DNA of 64,000 nt, from the NCBI RefSeq assembly GCF_029227915.1, contig NC_079883.1, forward strand, positions 17,114,001-17,178,000, read 5' to 3'. This stretch comes from Hydractinia symbiolongicarpus (Eukaryota; Cnidaria; Hydrozoa; Anthoathecata; Hydractiniidae). Every line of letters starts with the position of its first letter. The first letter of the stretch is position 1. Positions 1 through 14,000 of this stretch are shown piece after piece. The notes below the pieces were generated by a model. The model did not search any database. It was not told the origin of the DNA and was given only the letters and a program-made list of their open reading frames with translations. Position numbers and translations under genes: made by a program.

Positions 1-939
1 TAATTTTCATGGTCAGTTTTTCACAACTATTCTGGTTAGTGCTGCGAAAAGAGGCAGAAATGCAAAATCCTGCCTGATGTTTCTTCAACTAATTTTTTAC
101 TTTAACTGACGTTTTGCTTTTTAATAACACGTTTAAATGGTGTTGCTAACCCTCTTTGTGGTATATTGACATGGGTAAGATGTTGGAATCGAAGAAAACT
201 TAAATTACTGACTTTTATAGAGAGGCAAGAGAAGACATATTGTTGATGTTGGTTTAAGGGGTTAGCTTCCTGAAGTTGCAAGCTACATATACCATACATT
301 TTGTGTTGTGAGGAATAAAGTAATGGTTAAAAAGAAACACTATTCTATCATTATCAGTGCACTTTGGCAAGAAGAAATAAAAACTACAGCTAGCTATAGA
401 AAGACTTAAAGGAAGTTTTTTTACAGTAAGCTATAGCTAGACAGCTATATATGGATCTGCAAGTTTGACATGGATTAACGTGGAAGAGCATTAATAAAGG
501 ATTTATTTGCAAGGTATAGCTAACTAGTTATATAAAAAAGAACACAGATGAAGTCGACTGAAAATAAAATACACACTTCAATGATGTAATGACTGGCTTT
601 GACTTTTCGTTAGGAATTATTGTATATAAATATTACATAACTAGCTAGGAAGGGATATATATAATAGCATGTTACACTGTATTACTGTGTTCTTAATTTT
701 GGTAAAATGCAAGAATAAATTTAGGCAAGGTCCACTTTCACAATTTTGTGATAGCTATAGTAATTTTAGTACATTGACATAAGAAAAATTTGGCAACCGA
801 AAATATTTGATGAAAACAGTTAAAGTCACTAAATTTGCTTAAAAAGTTATTTTCCATTAAATTTGTTAATTTTAACCACAGTATGTTATTTTATTTTATA
901 TTTCGCAGCGGTCGAAACTTTGTACTTTACAGATTAAAA
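1..939. other. AT-rich non-coding DNA
   Basis: No reading frame of note, no RNA gene and no clear repeat was found here. The stretch is AT-rich with scattered TATATA and GCTAGC-like words. It lies downstream of the last visible PRODH2-like exon, so it is probably intron or flank of that gene, whose C-terminal exons were not found in the window. Confidence 0.5.
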
Positions 940-1710
940 TTATTCCAATGCAAAATTGAGGCGTAGCAATTTTTAAGGCTAATTTGGTGTTTGAACTGCA
1001 CTGTTAAGTTGAGTGATATTAGAAATGAGTTTTTATGATCCTATTTTTAGCATCTGGGCACTTACCCACCTATATATCTGATTACTGTATGAATAAGGCT
1101 ACGATATATATGAGTGACCCAGTGTGACCCCTAGCTAACAAAAACTACGAGACTGATACAGCCAGCTTTTTATATATTTTTAATTTGGTTTATAAAAAAT
1201 GTAGGTAGCTCCGCCCTGGTTAGTTAAATAAAGTTTCTAGCAAACACAAAATAAGAAATTTTGGAATTGCTTTTTAATATTATAGCTACCTAGGCATCTG
1301 TTTAATGAGCATGAAACTATTAGTTTAGAAAAAAACCCATTGTTTTCTTTACTGTGTTTAATGAGCAATATTATTTTGGCTGTACTAGTAGCTATATAAA
1401 TCATTAATGACATGCTAGCAATCCCTCTTTGATCAGCACTGTGATATTTTTAAGACAATATTAAAACTTGTGATGTAACTAACTACCAAAATAAGTTTTC
1501 ATGTCAATACTGAGTATCCTTCCTTAAATAATTGTAAAATCAATATATTGCACCAGTTTGAAAAGTAAAAATACAAAGGAAAAAGTGAATAATTCTCTTC
1601 GTACTGCATGTTTTTCTTAGCAAATGTCTACGCTCTGCGGGGGATATAAAAATTTGTCCCTACAAGCACTTCGCTAGTGCCCAGACCTGCGCGGTATGAA
1701 ACTCCGTAAT
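940..1710 (+). mobile_element. Truncated copy of a 0.9-kb inverted-repeat DNA transposon
   Basis: This stretch aligns along its length with the complete copy at 25057-25949, with small gaps and scattered substitutions. Shared landmarks are the GAGGCGTAGCAAT block, the GTGACCCCTAGCTAA block, and the terminal repeat ending in GGTATGAAACTCCGTAAT at 1710. The left terminal repeat is missing, so the copy is 5'-truncated. There is no transposase reading frame, which fits a non-autonomous element. Confidence 0.75.
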
Positions 1711-1789
1711 ACACTTTCAAGTGTATATTGTCTGTTTTTCTGAGAAGTTCTTCAACTGTTTTAATACGTTTTTTCAATATTCAAACTGG

Positions 1790-3840
<2,051 letters not shown>

Positions 3841-4082
3841 ATTAACCGAACCTGCTAAGAAGGGAAGAATATTCATCTAAATTTGCGTGACTTGCCTACA
3901 GTAGTTATCCCTGAGTGCAAAAGTAAGAAAGAAGAATAAGCTCTTAGCTCTTAGCAAGTCTTTAACAAATAGAGATAGCAAAGCAATGTTGCATCTATAT
4001 TATTGCTTTAAAATGATTGAGTTGCAAAAAAATTGTGGAAAATGTAAAAAAGATTTTTTAATTATTTATCTAAATTTTCCCT

Positions 4083-4150
4083 TTTTTGTTGAATGGAAAT
4101 CATCCTTTATTTTGAGGACAAATTAAACGCCGATTTCCATTCAACAAAAA
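4083..4150. repeat. Perfect 19-bp inverted repeat
   Basis: TTTTTGTTGAATGGAAATC at 4083-4101 is matched exactly in inverted orientation at 4132-4150, with a 30-bp loop. A weaker inverted pair built on CTGAGCG follows at 4152-4216. It looks like the end of a small foldback transposon; no gene is present. Confidence 0.6.
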
Positions 4151-4728
4151 CTGAGCGTAAGTGGCGCGTAAAAAGTTCAGCGTGCATGTTAAAAATTTTC
4201 AACTTACACGCTCAGCTATTTGTCACAGGTCGTTAAATTGGAAGAATAATAAGAACATATACGGACATCCTTTATTATTTCCTAGATATGTGTTGCTTGC
4301 GTTATGTCTTCATGAGTGGGGCATACTTATTCGTTGTAAAACTTTTTTGCTTTACTTAGGGTGACACATGTAAAGCAAAATAAATGGCACTAATAGGCTA
4401 CCGCATTTATCTATCAGACACCAGACTGCCAAATTTTAGGTCCCATACTTCTCGAAATCACCCTTGTAATAAGGGAAATATAGTAACTTTCGGAAGCATT
4501 ATCCTTAGAAATTGAAAATCACGAAACAACTTTATTTCATCAAGAGGAATCATTCTGTAAATTGTGAACACGTGATTTGTCTAATTTCCCGAATATTTTC
4601 GGATTTTACATGAAAACAGAAAAAATCGTAGTTTTTAGTCAATTTTTGCCGTTTTTCCATTTGAATTATGTTAAACAACTTTTAGTTGGCTTTTATTGCA
4701 TGTTTAGATAACAGGTAGTGTGTCTCAC

Positions 4729-5000
4729 CTGTTTTTTACGTAGTCCACTGTGCTTTCATTATGTGAAGCTATCATAACTGCTACCTCTTGCCGGCGGACA
4801 TAAGGAAGGAGATAATCAACAGCCGAATGATACATATGAGTCGTATCTTGGTAGGTGTCGTTTATCGGATCCACGTGGTTGTTTCCTTTGGCAAGTTGAC
4901 GTTCTAAAGACATGTATGCACCACGCACTAGTTTCCCAGCAATTTTAAAACCATACTTGCTTCCCAATTCGTGGTCGGCTTTTATCCTTTTAAGTGTATC
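4729..5000 (-). CDS. PRODH2: PRODH2-like exon with the KLVRGAY signature
   Basis: 272 bp between an acceptor TTTTAG and a donor GTGAGA. It starts in phase 0 and ends with two bases of a codon. It encodes KDTLKR-type sequence after the preceding exon, then KLVRGAYM, DPINDTY and ASHNES. These are the substrate- and flavin-contacting part of the proline dehydrogenase barrel. It is the last exon of the gene found in this window. Confidence 0.92.
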
Positions 5001-5146
5001 CTAAAATTGTATACACTTTCGTTCAAATAATATTTGTCTTAAAATATTAGGTTGCAGACAGTGCTTTTTTGACTAAGATACATTGGATCAGTTATTTCAT
5101 CAATATTTCTCCTATTCATTCTTTTATACGTACGGGTTACCCTCAC

Positions 5147-5293
5147 CTTTCTGTAACACTGATATGTGTTGTAAACAGTGGCTGTATCTTTGTTAAATTT
5201 AGCCTGGAGAACAAGTATGATGTATCCCAACGCTGCTTGTATGTACGTTTGTTCGCCATCTATCATTATTCTTGTTCGTTTTTCAACGCACTT
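5147..5293 (-). CDS. PRODH2: PRODH2-like exon with DGEQTY and NTYQCY
   Basis: 147 bp (49 codons) in phase 0, bounded by acceptor TTTAG and donor GTGAGG. It encodes MIDGEQTY and VYNTYQCYRK, both strongly conserved barrel strands of proline dehydrogenases. The frame joins seamlessly to the next exon, giving RKDTLKR. Confidence 0.92.
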
Positions 5294-6036
5294 CTAAACA
5301 TAATTAATTATTAAAAACGGCCCTTTTCAGCTTGAAGTTACTAGATTCAACCTAATAACACAACTACAACGAATACAAGTATTTATTAAGTGACAAATTG
5401 TTGTTTTTATTGCTGTTTTTAGTTTCATGTACTTGCTTACTCGAGTCGGTGTTTAAATTCAGTTATCCTCAAACAAGAGCTTAGACGTAAACAAATGTCA
5501 GAGGAAATCCCTTAAATTCAAATCCATCTCATAGCAAACCCTGCATTACAATTAACCAATCAGCACAAAGTTGGCGTGGTCACGTCTTACCCTCTTAAAA
5601 AATTTTAGAATTAATTTATATTTGTTCGGGTGAGTGAGGCCATTCGCGCTCAAAACAAACGATTTCCCGATATTGACACGTAAGCAAAGAACAATAGAAT
5701 TAATCAATCAAAAAGCGCTGTCAGTATTCTGACCGCAGAAATATCGTTTGAGATCCAGCGTAACTTTTCCCACCTTAACTATTCCGAATTCCTGGTGGTA
5801 AGAAAAATTATGCTGGGTCTCCTGGCTAGTATAAATATCAATGTTAATTTGCACAAGAAGAAAAATCAGAGATTGAAATAAAATGTAGTGAGTTCTTTAG
5901 TGAAAATTTGATTTATTTTTTTGTTCGTAAAATATAAGCACCGTTTAGAAAAAGTGCAAATTTCCATACATTACTTTTTCTTAAAACTAGACCCAGATGT
6001 CTACCTTACCGAATAAGTGCTACAATCTATATATAC

Positions 6037-6117
6037 CTGCGTAAGGTCGTCTACAATTGTAAAAAGCTTTTGTAGCTTCTTGTTCGAATTTGTTGATAGT
6101 TCAGGAATGTAGAGTTT
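6037..6117 (-). CDS. PRODH2: PRODH2-like small exon
   Basis: 81 bp (27 codons), phase 0, acceptor TTTCTAG and donor GTATAT. It encodes a helix with the pattern LSxxxNKKLQKLF that sits just before the VDAEQT strand in proline dehydrogenases. The exon is short and was placed by position, phase and weak similarity. Confidence 0.75.
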
Positions 6118-6584
6118 CTAGAAAAATATCTTTACCGTCGTAAATAAATCGGAGTGATAATTTCTTTTCAAATACAGTGCTCAAACGACCAAATCGGAAT
6201 ACTACACATGTTTCCTGAATTTAATGTTTTTATAAAATTCGGAATACTGATTCTGGACTTTAAAATCATATTCAGCTTTATTATAATGGTGTGTGTATAA
6301 ATTTTCAACTAAACCCAGAATGAGAAAGAGCTATTTTTGTGGCATTATGGTCATGATCAAAGCCTTCTTTTCGAGCGAGGCCAATTAGTACCAAATTAAA
6401 AAACCTGTTGTAAGCAGGTTGTTTGTTTGCCGTATAAAATTGATAATAATTCAGGTAACGATTTCGAAAGCCACATTCATTTTCTTTTAAAAAATTAAGA
6501 AAGAGCTGCGGCACACCAAAGAAAACTAGTTCAGGAAAGGTGTTTGACATTCGCTCTGTTCCTTATATTTGTGAATTTACTTAC

Positions 6585-6689
6585 ATGTAAGTCTTGTTTT
6601 TCGAGCAAAGACGACATCGATTTGACGTTCCATGCACCGGTTTCTTGATGATTTGTTTCGTACTGTAATAAATACTTATTCATTTCAAG
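6585..6689 (-). CDS. PRODH2: PRODH2-like exon
   Basis: 105 bp (35 codons), phase 0, acceptor TTTTAG and donor GTAAGT. It follows the KLTAL exon directly, beginning LEMNKYLLQYE. Sequence is poorly conserved here in the family; splice sites and phase support it. Confidence 0.75.
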
Positions 6690-6872
6690 CTAAAACAAAG
6701 ATGGCACCTATCAGTTTCGTATTTTGTTTATTTATAGTATATAGTTAATTTTTTTGACATTGTAAGCTTGAACTGTTGTGTGTACAATTTCCGCACTAAC
6801 ACGTTTTGCCAGTATAATGACTTTGCAATAAAATGTGGAAATGCAGTTTAATATGACTTTAAAACTCCTTAC

Positions 6873-6937
6873 CAGTACATCCTGGTCACACAAGGCTGTT
6901 AGTTTGACTTGCGCGAATCCATTAGCCTCCACATGAG
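6873..6937 (-). CDS. PRODH2: PRODH2-like exon with KLTAL strand
   Basis: 65 bp, acceptor CTTAG and donor GTAAGG. It enters with two bases of a split codon and ends in phase 0. It encodes ANGFAQVKLTAL, matching the conserved GFxxIKLTAL barrel strand of proline dehydrogenases. It lies on the left side of the 13-kb intron holding Polinton copy A. Confidence 0.9.
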
Positions 6938-7652
6938 CTAAGTCATTAGAAAATGCTACTTAAAACATATTTCATACAACTTCATTTTTTCTCCTTATCT
7001 ATATTGGAAATCTACAGTTTGCTAATCTCGTTCCCAAAGCTTCTTCTCGTTAGATATGACCAGCGCTAACGAAGTAGACGATTTCAATTGTTAAGTATCA
7101 TGCAGGATAGTTTATAACACACGAACAAATGTAAAAAGATAATTTCTTTGTAAAACTAATGCATACAAAATGTTGAAACATGGCTATAAATAGATAACAC
7201 TAGATACACTAGGTACGCATTAAGAGCTTTTTCTCTATATTTTCCTACAGCTGCCTGTTGATCACAATCTTATTTTTTCTCCTAAACGGTTAAGTTATTG
7301 CTAACGTGGACAATCCAGGTTAGAGGTAAGTTTTGACTAGTAATAGAAGAAAAATCTGGCAAGTAGAAGATTATATTTGGCTAGATAAAAAGAAAATAGC
7401 TCGAGATTTCGAATGTAGCAGTACCACGGAAACTTACCTTTCGTCTGTCATTTCACTTTTACAAAAGAAGTTCCCGTGAACAGTTATTAGTCAAGCGGTC
7501 AACATATATAAGAGTGACAAAAAATGATTGAAGTATAAAAAGTATTATTATATACCCGTAAGCAAAAACAGCCATTAAATAAATAATCGTATTCCACCCG
7601 TATTATTCAATGCTTGTGACGTAACAATAGTTTTCAACAACATTTCGAAAAC

Positions 7653-7730
<78 letters not shown>
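7653..7730. repeat. (ATAG)n microsatellite, SINE tail
   Basis: About 19 units of ATAG, directly abutting the 3' end of the minus-strand SINE at 7731-8064. It is read as the expanded SINE tail (ATCT units on the minus strand). Confidence 0.9.
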
Positions 7731-8064
7731 GTGCATATTTTACATGGCTAGCCTCACAAATATCGAGGGATATACCCTGTCTATTATTTCCAGGAGGGGC
7801 CATGGCTTAGATGGAGAGTCCTAGAGTATTTAATGCTCATTTTGAGTGACGCAGACCCAATTAGGGCCCGCGCTCTACTAGACAACTCCCAGCAACATCC
7901 AACGGCCCACACAGTGTGCCATCTTCCCAATTTCCCTCACATGGCTTGGGTTAACCCGGGGCTATGGTAACATTCACTCGCCCATGTTGAATCGCCGTCA
8001 AGAGGAATCGAACCCCGGTCTCCCGCACAGAGTACGAGAGCTATAACCACTAATCTACGGCGCC
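7731..8064 (-). mobile_element. tRNA-derived SINE
   Basis: Read on the minus strand the element starts GGCGCCGTAGATTAGTGG. It has an A-box-like stretch at 8040-8057 and the B box GGTTCGATTCC at 8004-8014, the internal RNA polymerase III promoter of tRNA genes. About 250 bp of non-tRNA body follows and then an ATCT-repeat tail. The tRNA-like part lacks a credible cloverleaf end and continues straight into the body, so it is a SINE and not a tRNA gene. I cannot name the family. Confidence 0.8.
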
Positions 8065-8202
8065 ATAAAATAGGTAAAACATGTCGATTTCACAAAAAAA
8101 TGTTTCGATCTACACTATAAAATGAAACGAAAACAAAACAAACACAAAACAAAACAAGTAATATTAATTATAACAATCTCTTTTGGGTATATAATAAAAC
8201 AT

Positions 8203-8336
8203 ATATACAATAGGTAAACATAGGTTATTTGATTATTAACCCTCGGTGATATTATATTCAACTCCGCTGCGCGTCGTTGAATATAAATCACCTTGGGTTA
8301 ATAAATCTCAATAACCTATGTTTACCTATTGTATAT
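8203..8336. repeat. Palindromic foldback element, about 130 bp
   Basis: Arms CAATAGGTAAACATAGGTTAT (8208-8228) and its exact reverse complement (8311-8331) are flanked by further pairing TATA sequence. The inner parts (ATTAACCC / GGGTTAAT, TATTCAAC / GTTGAATA) also pair. Almost the whole segment can fold into one hairpin, as in a MITE. Confidence 0.8.
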
Positions 8337-8439
8337 CTACTTATAAAAAGTGGAATAACTTAAGTAAAAAAGGGTTATTGACTTGAAAGTTGTCATCGGC
8401 GTTGTTAGACAAATGCAATGGAATTATCGTGATAATCAC

Positions 8440-9020
8440 ACGATAACTTATTTTTTCTTGTTTGGCGCTTCTTCTACAGTGCAAATTATATCGTAATTGC
8501 ACTCTGCGGAGTGCAATTATTTCTTAATTACACTCTAGAATCTTAACTGCACTCTTTAAGGTGCGCCGATAATTAAAAAAAATATATAATGTTATAAATT
8601 CGAACTATAATAAAAAAGCCCATAAAACAATAAGGTAATAAAAGGTCATAAAACAATAATGTGTTTTTCATTAAATCTGAACAAGAGAAATAATAACATT
8701 CGATATAGAAAAAAATATACTTTCTAAAGCGTTTAGTTGTCGTTTAAAATAATTACTGTTGCTTTTGGATTCATACCCATAAATATTTATTTTCTCGCGT
8801 TTTAATAGTTCATTGTGTGATTAGCTCGTAGTCGAACGTTTACTCATGCAATTGGAAATAATCAAACTCGTATTTTTTTGCTTTTTAAATTTATCCTCGT
8901 CCTAACGGAGTCGGAAAATACTCGTTCAATTATTTCCTAACTGCACTCGTAAACGTGCAATTACATATACAAATAAATCTGTATGAGCTATCTTATTCTA
9001 GGAAATTAGCGAGGCGCAAA
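8440..9020. repeat. AT-rich spacer with GCACTC/GAGTGC inverted words
   Basis: Several copies of TAATTGCACTC and its inverse (about 8496-8560 and 8935-8965) are spread through otherwise featureless AT-rich intron sequence. No gene was seen. Confidence 0.45.
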
Positions 9021-9189
9021 ATTCGCGTTAATTAAATTCTCCTTATTAAATTGTAACGTTTGTTTGAAATATAACTTTGCAAACCAGCTGAGATGAACTA
9101 AAATAAATAAACAATCTTACTAAAATGTGGTGTAAACGTCGATAAGACGTCAGCGAAATTATCTTTGCGGCGCGATGTTGAATAAACAT

Positions 9190-9570
9190 GTTTTATGGTC
9201 GTTGAAACAACGGCTTGTATTCGACGTTGCATCAACGTTGATATCACTTCAGGTTGAAAAAACGAAGAGAAAACAACGTTGAAAAGATGTTGATGATGCG
9301 ACCTTTGAATTCAAGTCCAGAAGCAACCTTGAAAAGATGTTGGATTTACGTCGGTCGCATCGACGTTGCAAACCAACGTTGAAAAGACGTTGGACTCACG
9401 TCGTCGAATCGACGTTGCGAACCCACTTTTAATAAGACGTTGGATTTACGTCGGTCGCATCGACGTTGCGAACCCAACGTTGAAAAAGACGTTGGATTTA
9501 CATCGGTCGCATCAACGTTGCGAACCCAACGTTGAAAAAACCAGAATTCAACGTCGAATCAACCTTAAAT
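9190..9570. repeat. ACGTTG-rich minisatellite
   Basis: Tandem units of roughly 57-60 bp are built around AACGTTGAAAA(A)GACGTTGGA and TCGCATCGACGTTGCGAACC. At least four units are clear and diverged ones lie on the left. A 68-codon frame through it is a by-product of the repeat. Confidence 0.85.
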
Positions 9571-10747
9571 AAACGTCGTGTGCCCGCTTGAATCCAGGGC
9601 GTTAGAAAAAGTTACTAGATAAGTCATATGCAGTAGTTGTCGCACATGTTCTTTTTTATATATTTCACAAGCCTTGAGAGTGGAATATACGAGACCTAAT
9701 TTTCGAGAACGCGTAATTTAATTTATTAAAAGTCTCCTTCAACGAGTTATAAATTTCTTTGAAGTCACAGGTGAAATAATAATTCTTAGCGGTGGATAGC
9801 ACCTGGCTCTTGATGACTTATTAGCCCTTAAAACGCTGATTCTTTTTACGCTGGCCTTTACTCCGTGATCCGTGATTTTTTACTTAACTTTTTTGACGCC
9901 ACCCAACAAAGAAAAAAAAATTTTAATATATTTATGACTCTAATCAATTTCAATAATTTCGGGCTTTTCATCTAACTAAATTTCAATACCATATTCAACA
10001 TTGACAGAGACAGCTGGTTACAGCAAGTTTTCCTCATTGACATTCATTATGACTTGTAGATCCAATGATTTATAATTGCATTCTTATTTTGGTACATTTC
10101 CCATTTTGGATACAATGGCTTTTATTTCGTACGAAGTATGCATGAAGACGGGGATAACGAGTCCTTCTTCAGGAATCGGTAATATATTTGGTTTCGCAAT
10201 TGCAACTATGACCCTTCATCTTTTATGAAATAGTAAATAAGTGCTGCAAATGATGAACTTGAAAAGAATAACATCATCGTAATTCATTAAGGCTGTAAAT
10301 AGAGCATCCCCGTTTAGAAATCTTGGTTAAAATCCTTTTATGGACATCGATTTGGTTAAGGGAGGATTAATGCGTTAGCTTTATTTCGAGTCTTCCGCGG
10401 ATTAAATAATTTGCTGTTGTGCGGCCCCGTGAATTTTTCTACATGTTTAGTCAATTTTTTTAGTATATCATGGAGGTATAAAACATGAGTATATATATTT
10501 TTTCCAAATAGTAACCTAATCTCTACGTTATACTAAGCAAACCTCGTCTCCAGGACATTTTGTCTCTGATCGGTGCTGCGCTTATTGATAGGTCTGACAA
10601 AAGGTTTGTCTCGCCATCCGATATGCAAAAAGAGACAACAGAACCTGGGATTGAGGTTGAAGTATGCACAAAATAAAGATGTTTATGATATGTATTAGGA
10701 CAGACGATCTGAGGACTAGAAAATGGAAAGGCTAACAACTAGTCTCT

Positions 10748-10761
10748 ATAATAATACAGAG

Positions 10762-10803
<42 letters not shown>

Positions 10804-11021
10804 TCTGTCTGTAAGTCGTTATTTAGATCAAAGTTTCAACCTCTACACATTACAGGCAACGAATGAATTAAATTTTGCCAATTTTTTTTGTATCGGCACT
10901 GCTGACATCAACAACAAAAACTAAAACAACCTATTTTTTCATTGTCCTTCTACCTAAGTGGATTTCTCCACCGGCTTTATCGACTAGTTTATTTATAATA
11001 ATACGGAGAGTGTGTGTGTGT
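10748..11021. repeat. Direct repeat with TG microsatellite left of Polinton A
   Basis: The word TATAATAATAC(A/G)GAGA followed by GTGTGTG occurs at 10748 and again at 10995, with a 38-bp TG run at 10763-10800 in the first copy. The pair sits just outside the first recognisable Polinton A coding sequence. It may mark the left boundary, but no Polinton terminal repeat could be matched at the right end. Confidence 0.5.
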
Positions 11022-11079
11022 CTGTGACAAGCAAAGTGGATGTGTCCATTTTCCTTATGATGTCGCCTAAAAATGCACG

Positions 11080-14000
11080 TTGCACGTTGCCTTCTACTAT
11101 AACAAGGCAAAGGAACAAATTTCGGGAGGGACAACGCTTCACGATGAGGTCAAACAGGAAGTCAGGGAAGATGGAAATAGGATCAAAACAAGGCGGTTCA
11201 ACAAGCATTTGAACCAACTATTAAAGGACGCTATCATGCAAAAAATCACGCCTTATATAGACATGCGCGTTAAGGTTGTGTACAGCTTCAGCTGTGATAC
11301 TTACAAAGGTGGAGGTGGTGTGTCTGACTACCACAAAACGAAGAGCTCCAGGTCACTATCAAGTATAGCGGAAATCGAAGCGTTGGTAGAAGAATGCGAG
11401 ATGAAGCGTCTTGATCTGGAGGATGGCGAGTTTTGGACTAAGGCGTATTTACCACCTATTAGGACCGCTGAGACCCGGGGAGCCTATGAATGCGACCCTC
11501 TCCCGGATCGGTTGAGAAACAAGAGGTGCATTTACGCCATGGACGGTAAAATAGAACGAACGGACAACTTATGCTTTTGGAGATGCTTATCTGCAAGAGA
11601 TAGAGTTAATGTAAAACGAGGGATGGAGTTTCTAACAAAACCAGCCTTTGCGCTAGGTCGAGATTACTACGAGGACTCCAAGCTAAAACGTAAAGATGTG
11701 AGACCTACGAAGCTGGTGAATCTGGAAGGCGTTGCCAAACAATTCAAGATCAACATCAGCGTATTTGAGCCCAAGACAAACTCTGAGAAAGCACCATAGC
11801 GACTCGTCTATGGTTAAAAGCAGTACAAAGAGGGTTTAGACACCACTCAAGACATCAATCTTGGTATGCTAGACATCAATCTTGGTATGCTGGACGGGCA
11901 CTGTTTTTACATTAAGGATGTAGATGTGCTGACCCAACATTGGCAATGCGAGGCAAAGTTTTTAACGAGGTTTGGAATCTCACGCGGCATAAGAGGAACG
12001 AATGCAAGGCCGTCAAAACGACGATCATTTGCAAAGGGGGGGGGGAGGTGAAACAAATGCCGAGAAAGGCCGAGAAGGTCTTTTACGACAAAGGTTTTAG
12101 CTACGATGCCTCAAAATGGGTGGAATACATGTCAAAGGAAACTGGAAGACATAAATCATGCACTCTGTGGACATGGTGGTGAACGCGTTATAAGTGATGG
12201 TAAGAAGGAGCGGAAAGTGGATGGGTATGAGCCTATCACAAAAACCGTTTACGAGTACAACGGCTGCAGGTGGTACGGATGCCCCTGCCAGCCTGGGAGA
12301 ACCAAAGCGGACAGGACTCGTTACACTGCAACCCAGTCTGAGGAAAGGATGATATTGGAACAGGGCTACAACCTCGTCACGGCCTGGGAATGTAAGAAAC
12401 CACCCAAAATGAAGAGGTATTTTCAGAAGGGATTTAGACCATATCTTCATTACATTGTATTTGATTTTGAGGCCCTCTTACTACCGTTAAATTACCAGCA
12501 AACCTCTTATCTGACATACCTTTCGAGACATGTTCCCATAAGTATTGTTATTGCCGATAGTTTTAATGGAGACCCAACGTTCATAGAGCACGAGTACCCC
12601 AAGGTTTTGGTTAAACAGTTTGTGAAGGAGCTGGAAAAGAGGCATGTTCTCATTGTGAAAGAGGTCGAGAGAATGTACCCGAAGCCCGACGATTTTGATA
12701 TGTTATCTAAAAAGAACCGCGAGTTGTGGGATGAGTGGGTAAACCAAGTAGCTGTAATAGGGTTTAACAGCGGCAAGTACGACATCAATCTGATCAAGCG
12801 GTATTTTGTCGAAGAACTTGCACAAGGTGGCGAAAAAAGATACAGCCGGCTAAGAGGGAAAAACACACTATCTCGCGAAGAGTACGAGACATTCTGCGCT
12901 GAGTGTTACAGGCGAAGCTGCGTCTGCGACTGGTTGCGTGAGTACAACCTAGCCGATGTGGAACCGTTCATTAAAGCCGTGGTCAGGACGAGGTTGCAGT
13001 ATTACGATGTCGAGATAGATAATTTGAAGGATGCGGTAAGTATTCCAGGCGTATCGATGCGTTACGTATTGAACACGTCTCTACGGCTGAACCCTAAGTT
13101 GGAGTTGTACACTCCGGGGGAACCCTGCAGGCACAAGTGCGAAGACACTTGCTATAGCAAAACTTGTAAGGCTTGCAAAGAAGTACGGAAAGCATGTGAA
13201 AAATGTATGAGGAATGAGGCCTGCGACTTCTTGCGGACGGGGATGGTGGGTGGTCCCGCAATCGTATTCTGTAGGTATCACGAACGAGACATGAAGGGTA
13301 TAAGATCTCACGTGTACGAGGAATCCCACAAGTGCAAGATCATTCTAGGGTACGACGCAAATATGCTATACCCAAGTACGCTGACGCAAGACTTTCCTTG
13401 TGTAAAGGAAAAGCTGATCAAGGTAGCTTTACCAACAACACCCCATAACTTAGAGCTACTAACGCGAGGTGTGGGAGATGGATCGTTGTTTGGGTTTGCG
13501 CAGGTTGATATTGAGGTATTCGAAAATCTGCGTGACAAATTCAGCGAAATGGCTCCCCTGTTTGTGGTGAAAGAAATACCTGACGATCAAATCCCCGAGC
13601 ATATGCACGAGTACTTGAAAACTACGGGGCGCAAGCGTGTTTCGGGTATGCGTAAGCTTCTAGGGTTGCTAAAATTGGAAAAGATCTTGTTGTATACACC
13701 CTTACTGAAATGGTACCTTCACCATGAGCTTAAGGTGACTGCCTTTTACCAGTTCCTCAAGAACACTCGAGGTAAGCCGTTTGTATGGTTTCCTAATGAG
13801 ATTGCTGATGCACGACGACAGGCTGATGAAGATCCCGCCAAACGTATTGCGAGGGATACAGCAAAGTTGAAAGGCAACTCGTTCTACGGCAAAATGATTG
13901 AGGGCCTAGCGAGGCACGCAAATACTACATTTACGAGGGATGAAAAGGAGGTTGATGCAGCCCTCCGAAGTCAATACCTCGAGGACCTCGAAGAGATCGG

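Noticed and set aside
6305-6550. 81-codon minus-strand frame as a PRODH2-like exon
   Set aside because: The neighbouring exons (6585-6689 and 6037-6117) join in phase without it and its sequence does not resemble the family.
7395-7480. A GTAAGT donor on the minus strand as another PRODH2-like exon
   Set aside because: The required phase gives an in-frame stop a few codons upstream. The 56-bp exon at 20094-20149 fills the gap exactly.
7990-8064. A tRNA gene on the minus strand
   Set aside because: A and B boxes are present but the acceptor stem does not close and the sequence continues into a SINE body and tail.
9190-9570. A CRISPR-like array
   Set aside because: Units are contiguous diverged tandem repeats without unique spacers, in an animal intron.
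9366-9572. 68-codon frame with repeated peptide
   Set aside because: It follows the period of the ACGTTG minisatellite; the peptide repeat is a by-product.
10523-10738. 71-codon minus-strand frame left of Polinton A
   Set aside because: Considered as a missing PRODH2-like exon or Polinton gene, but it has neither suitable splice sites nor recognisable motifs.
12097-13538. Minus-strand frames of 76-119 codons under the copy A polymerase
   Set aside because: They are antisense shadows of the polymerase frame, whose motifs are unambiguous.
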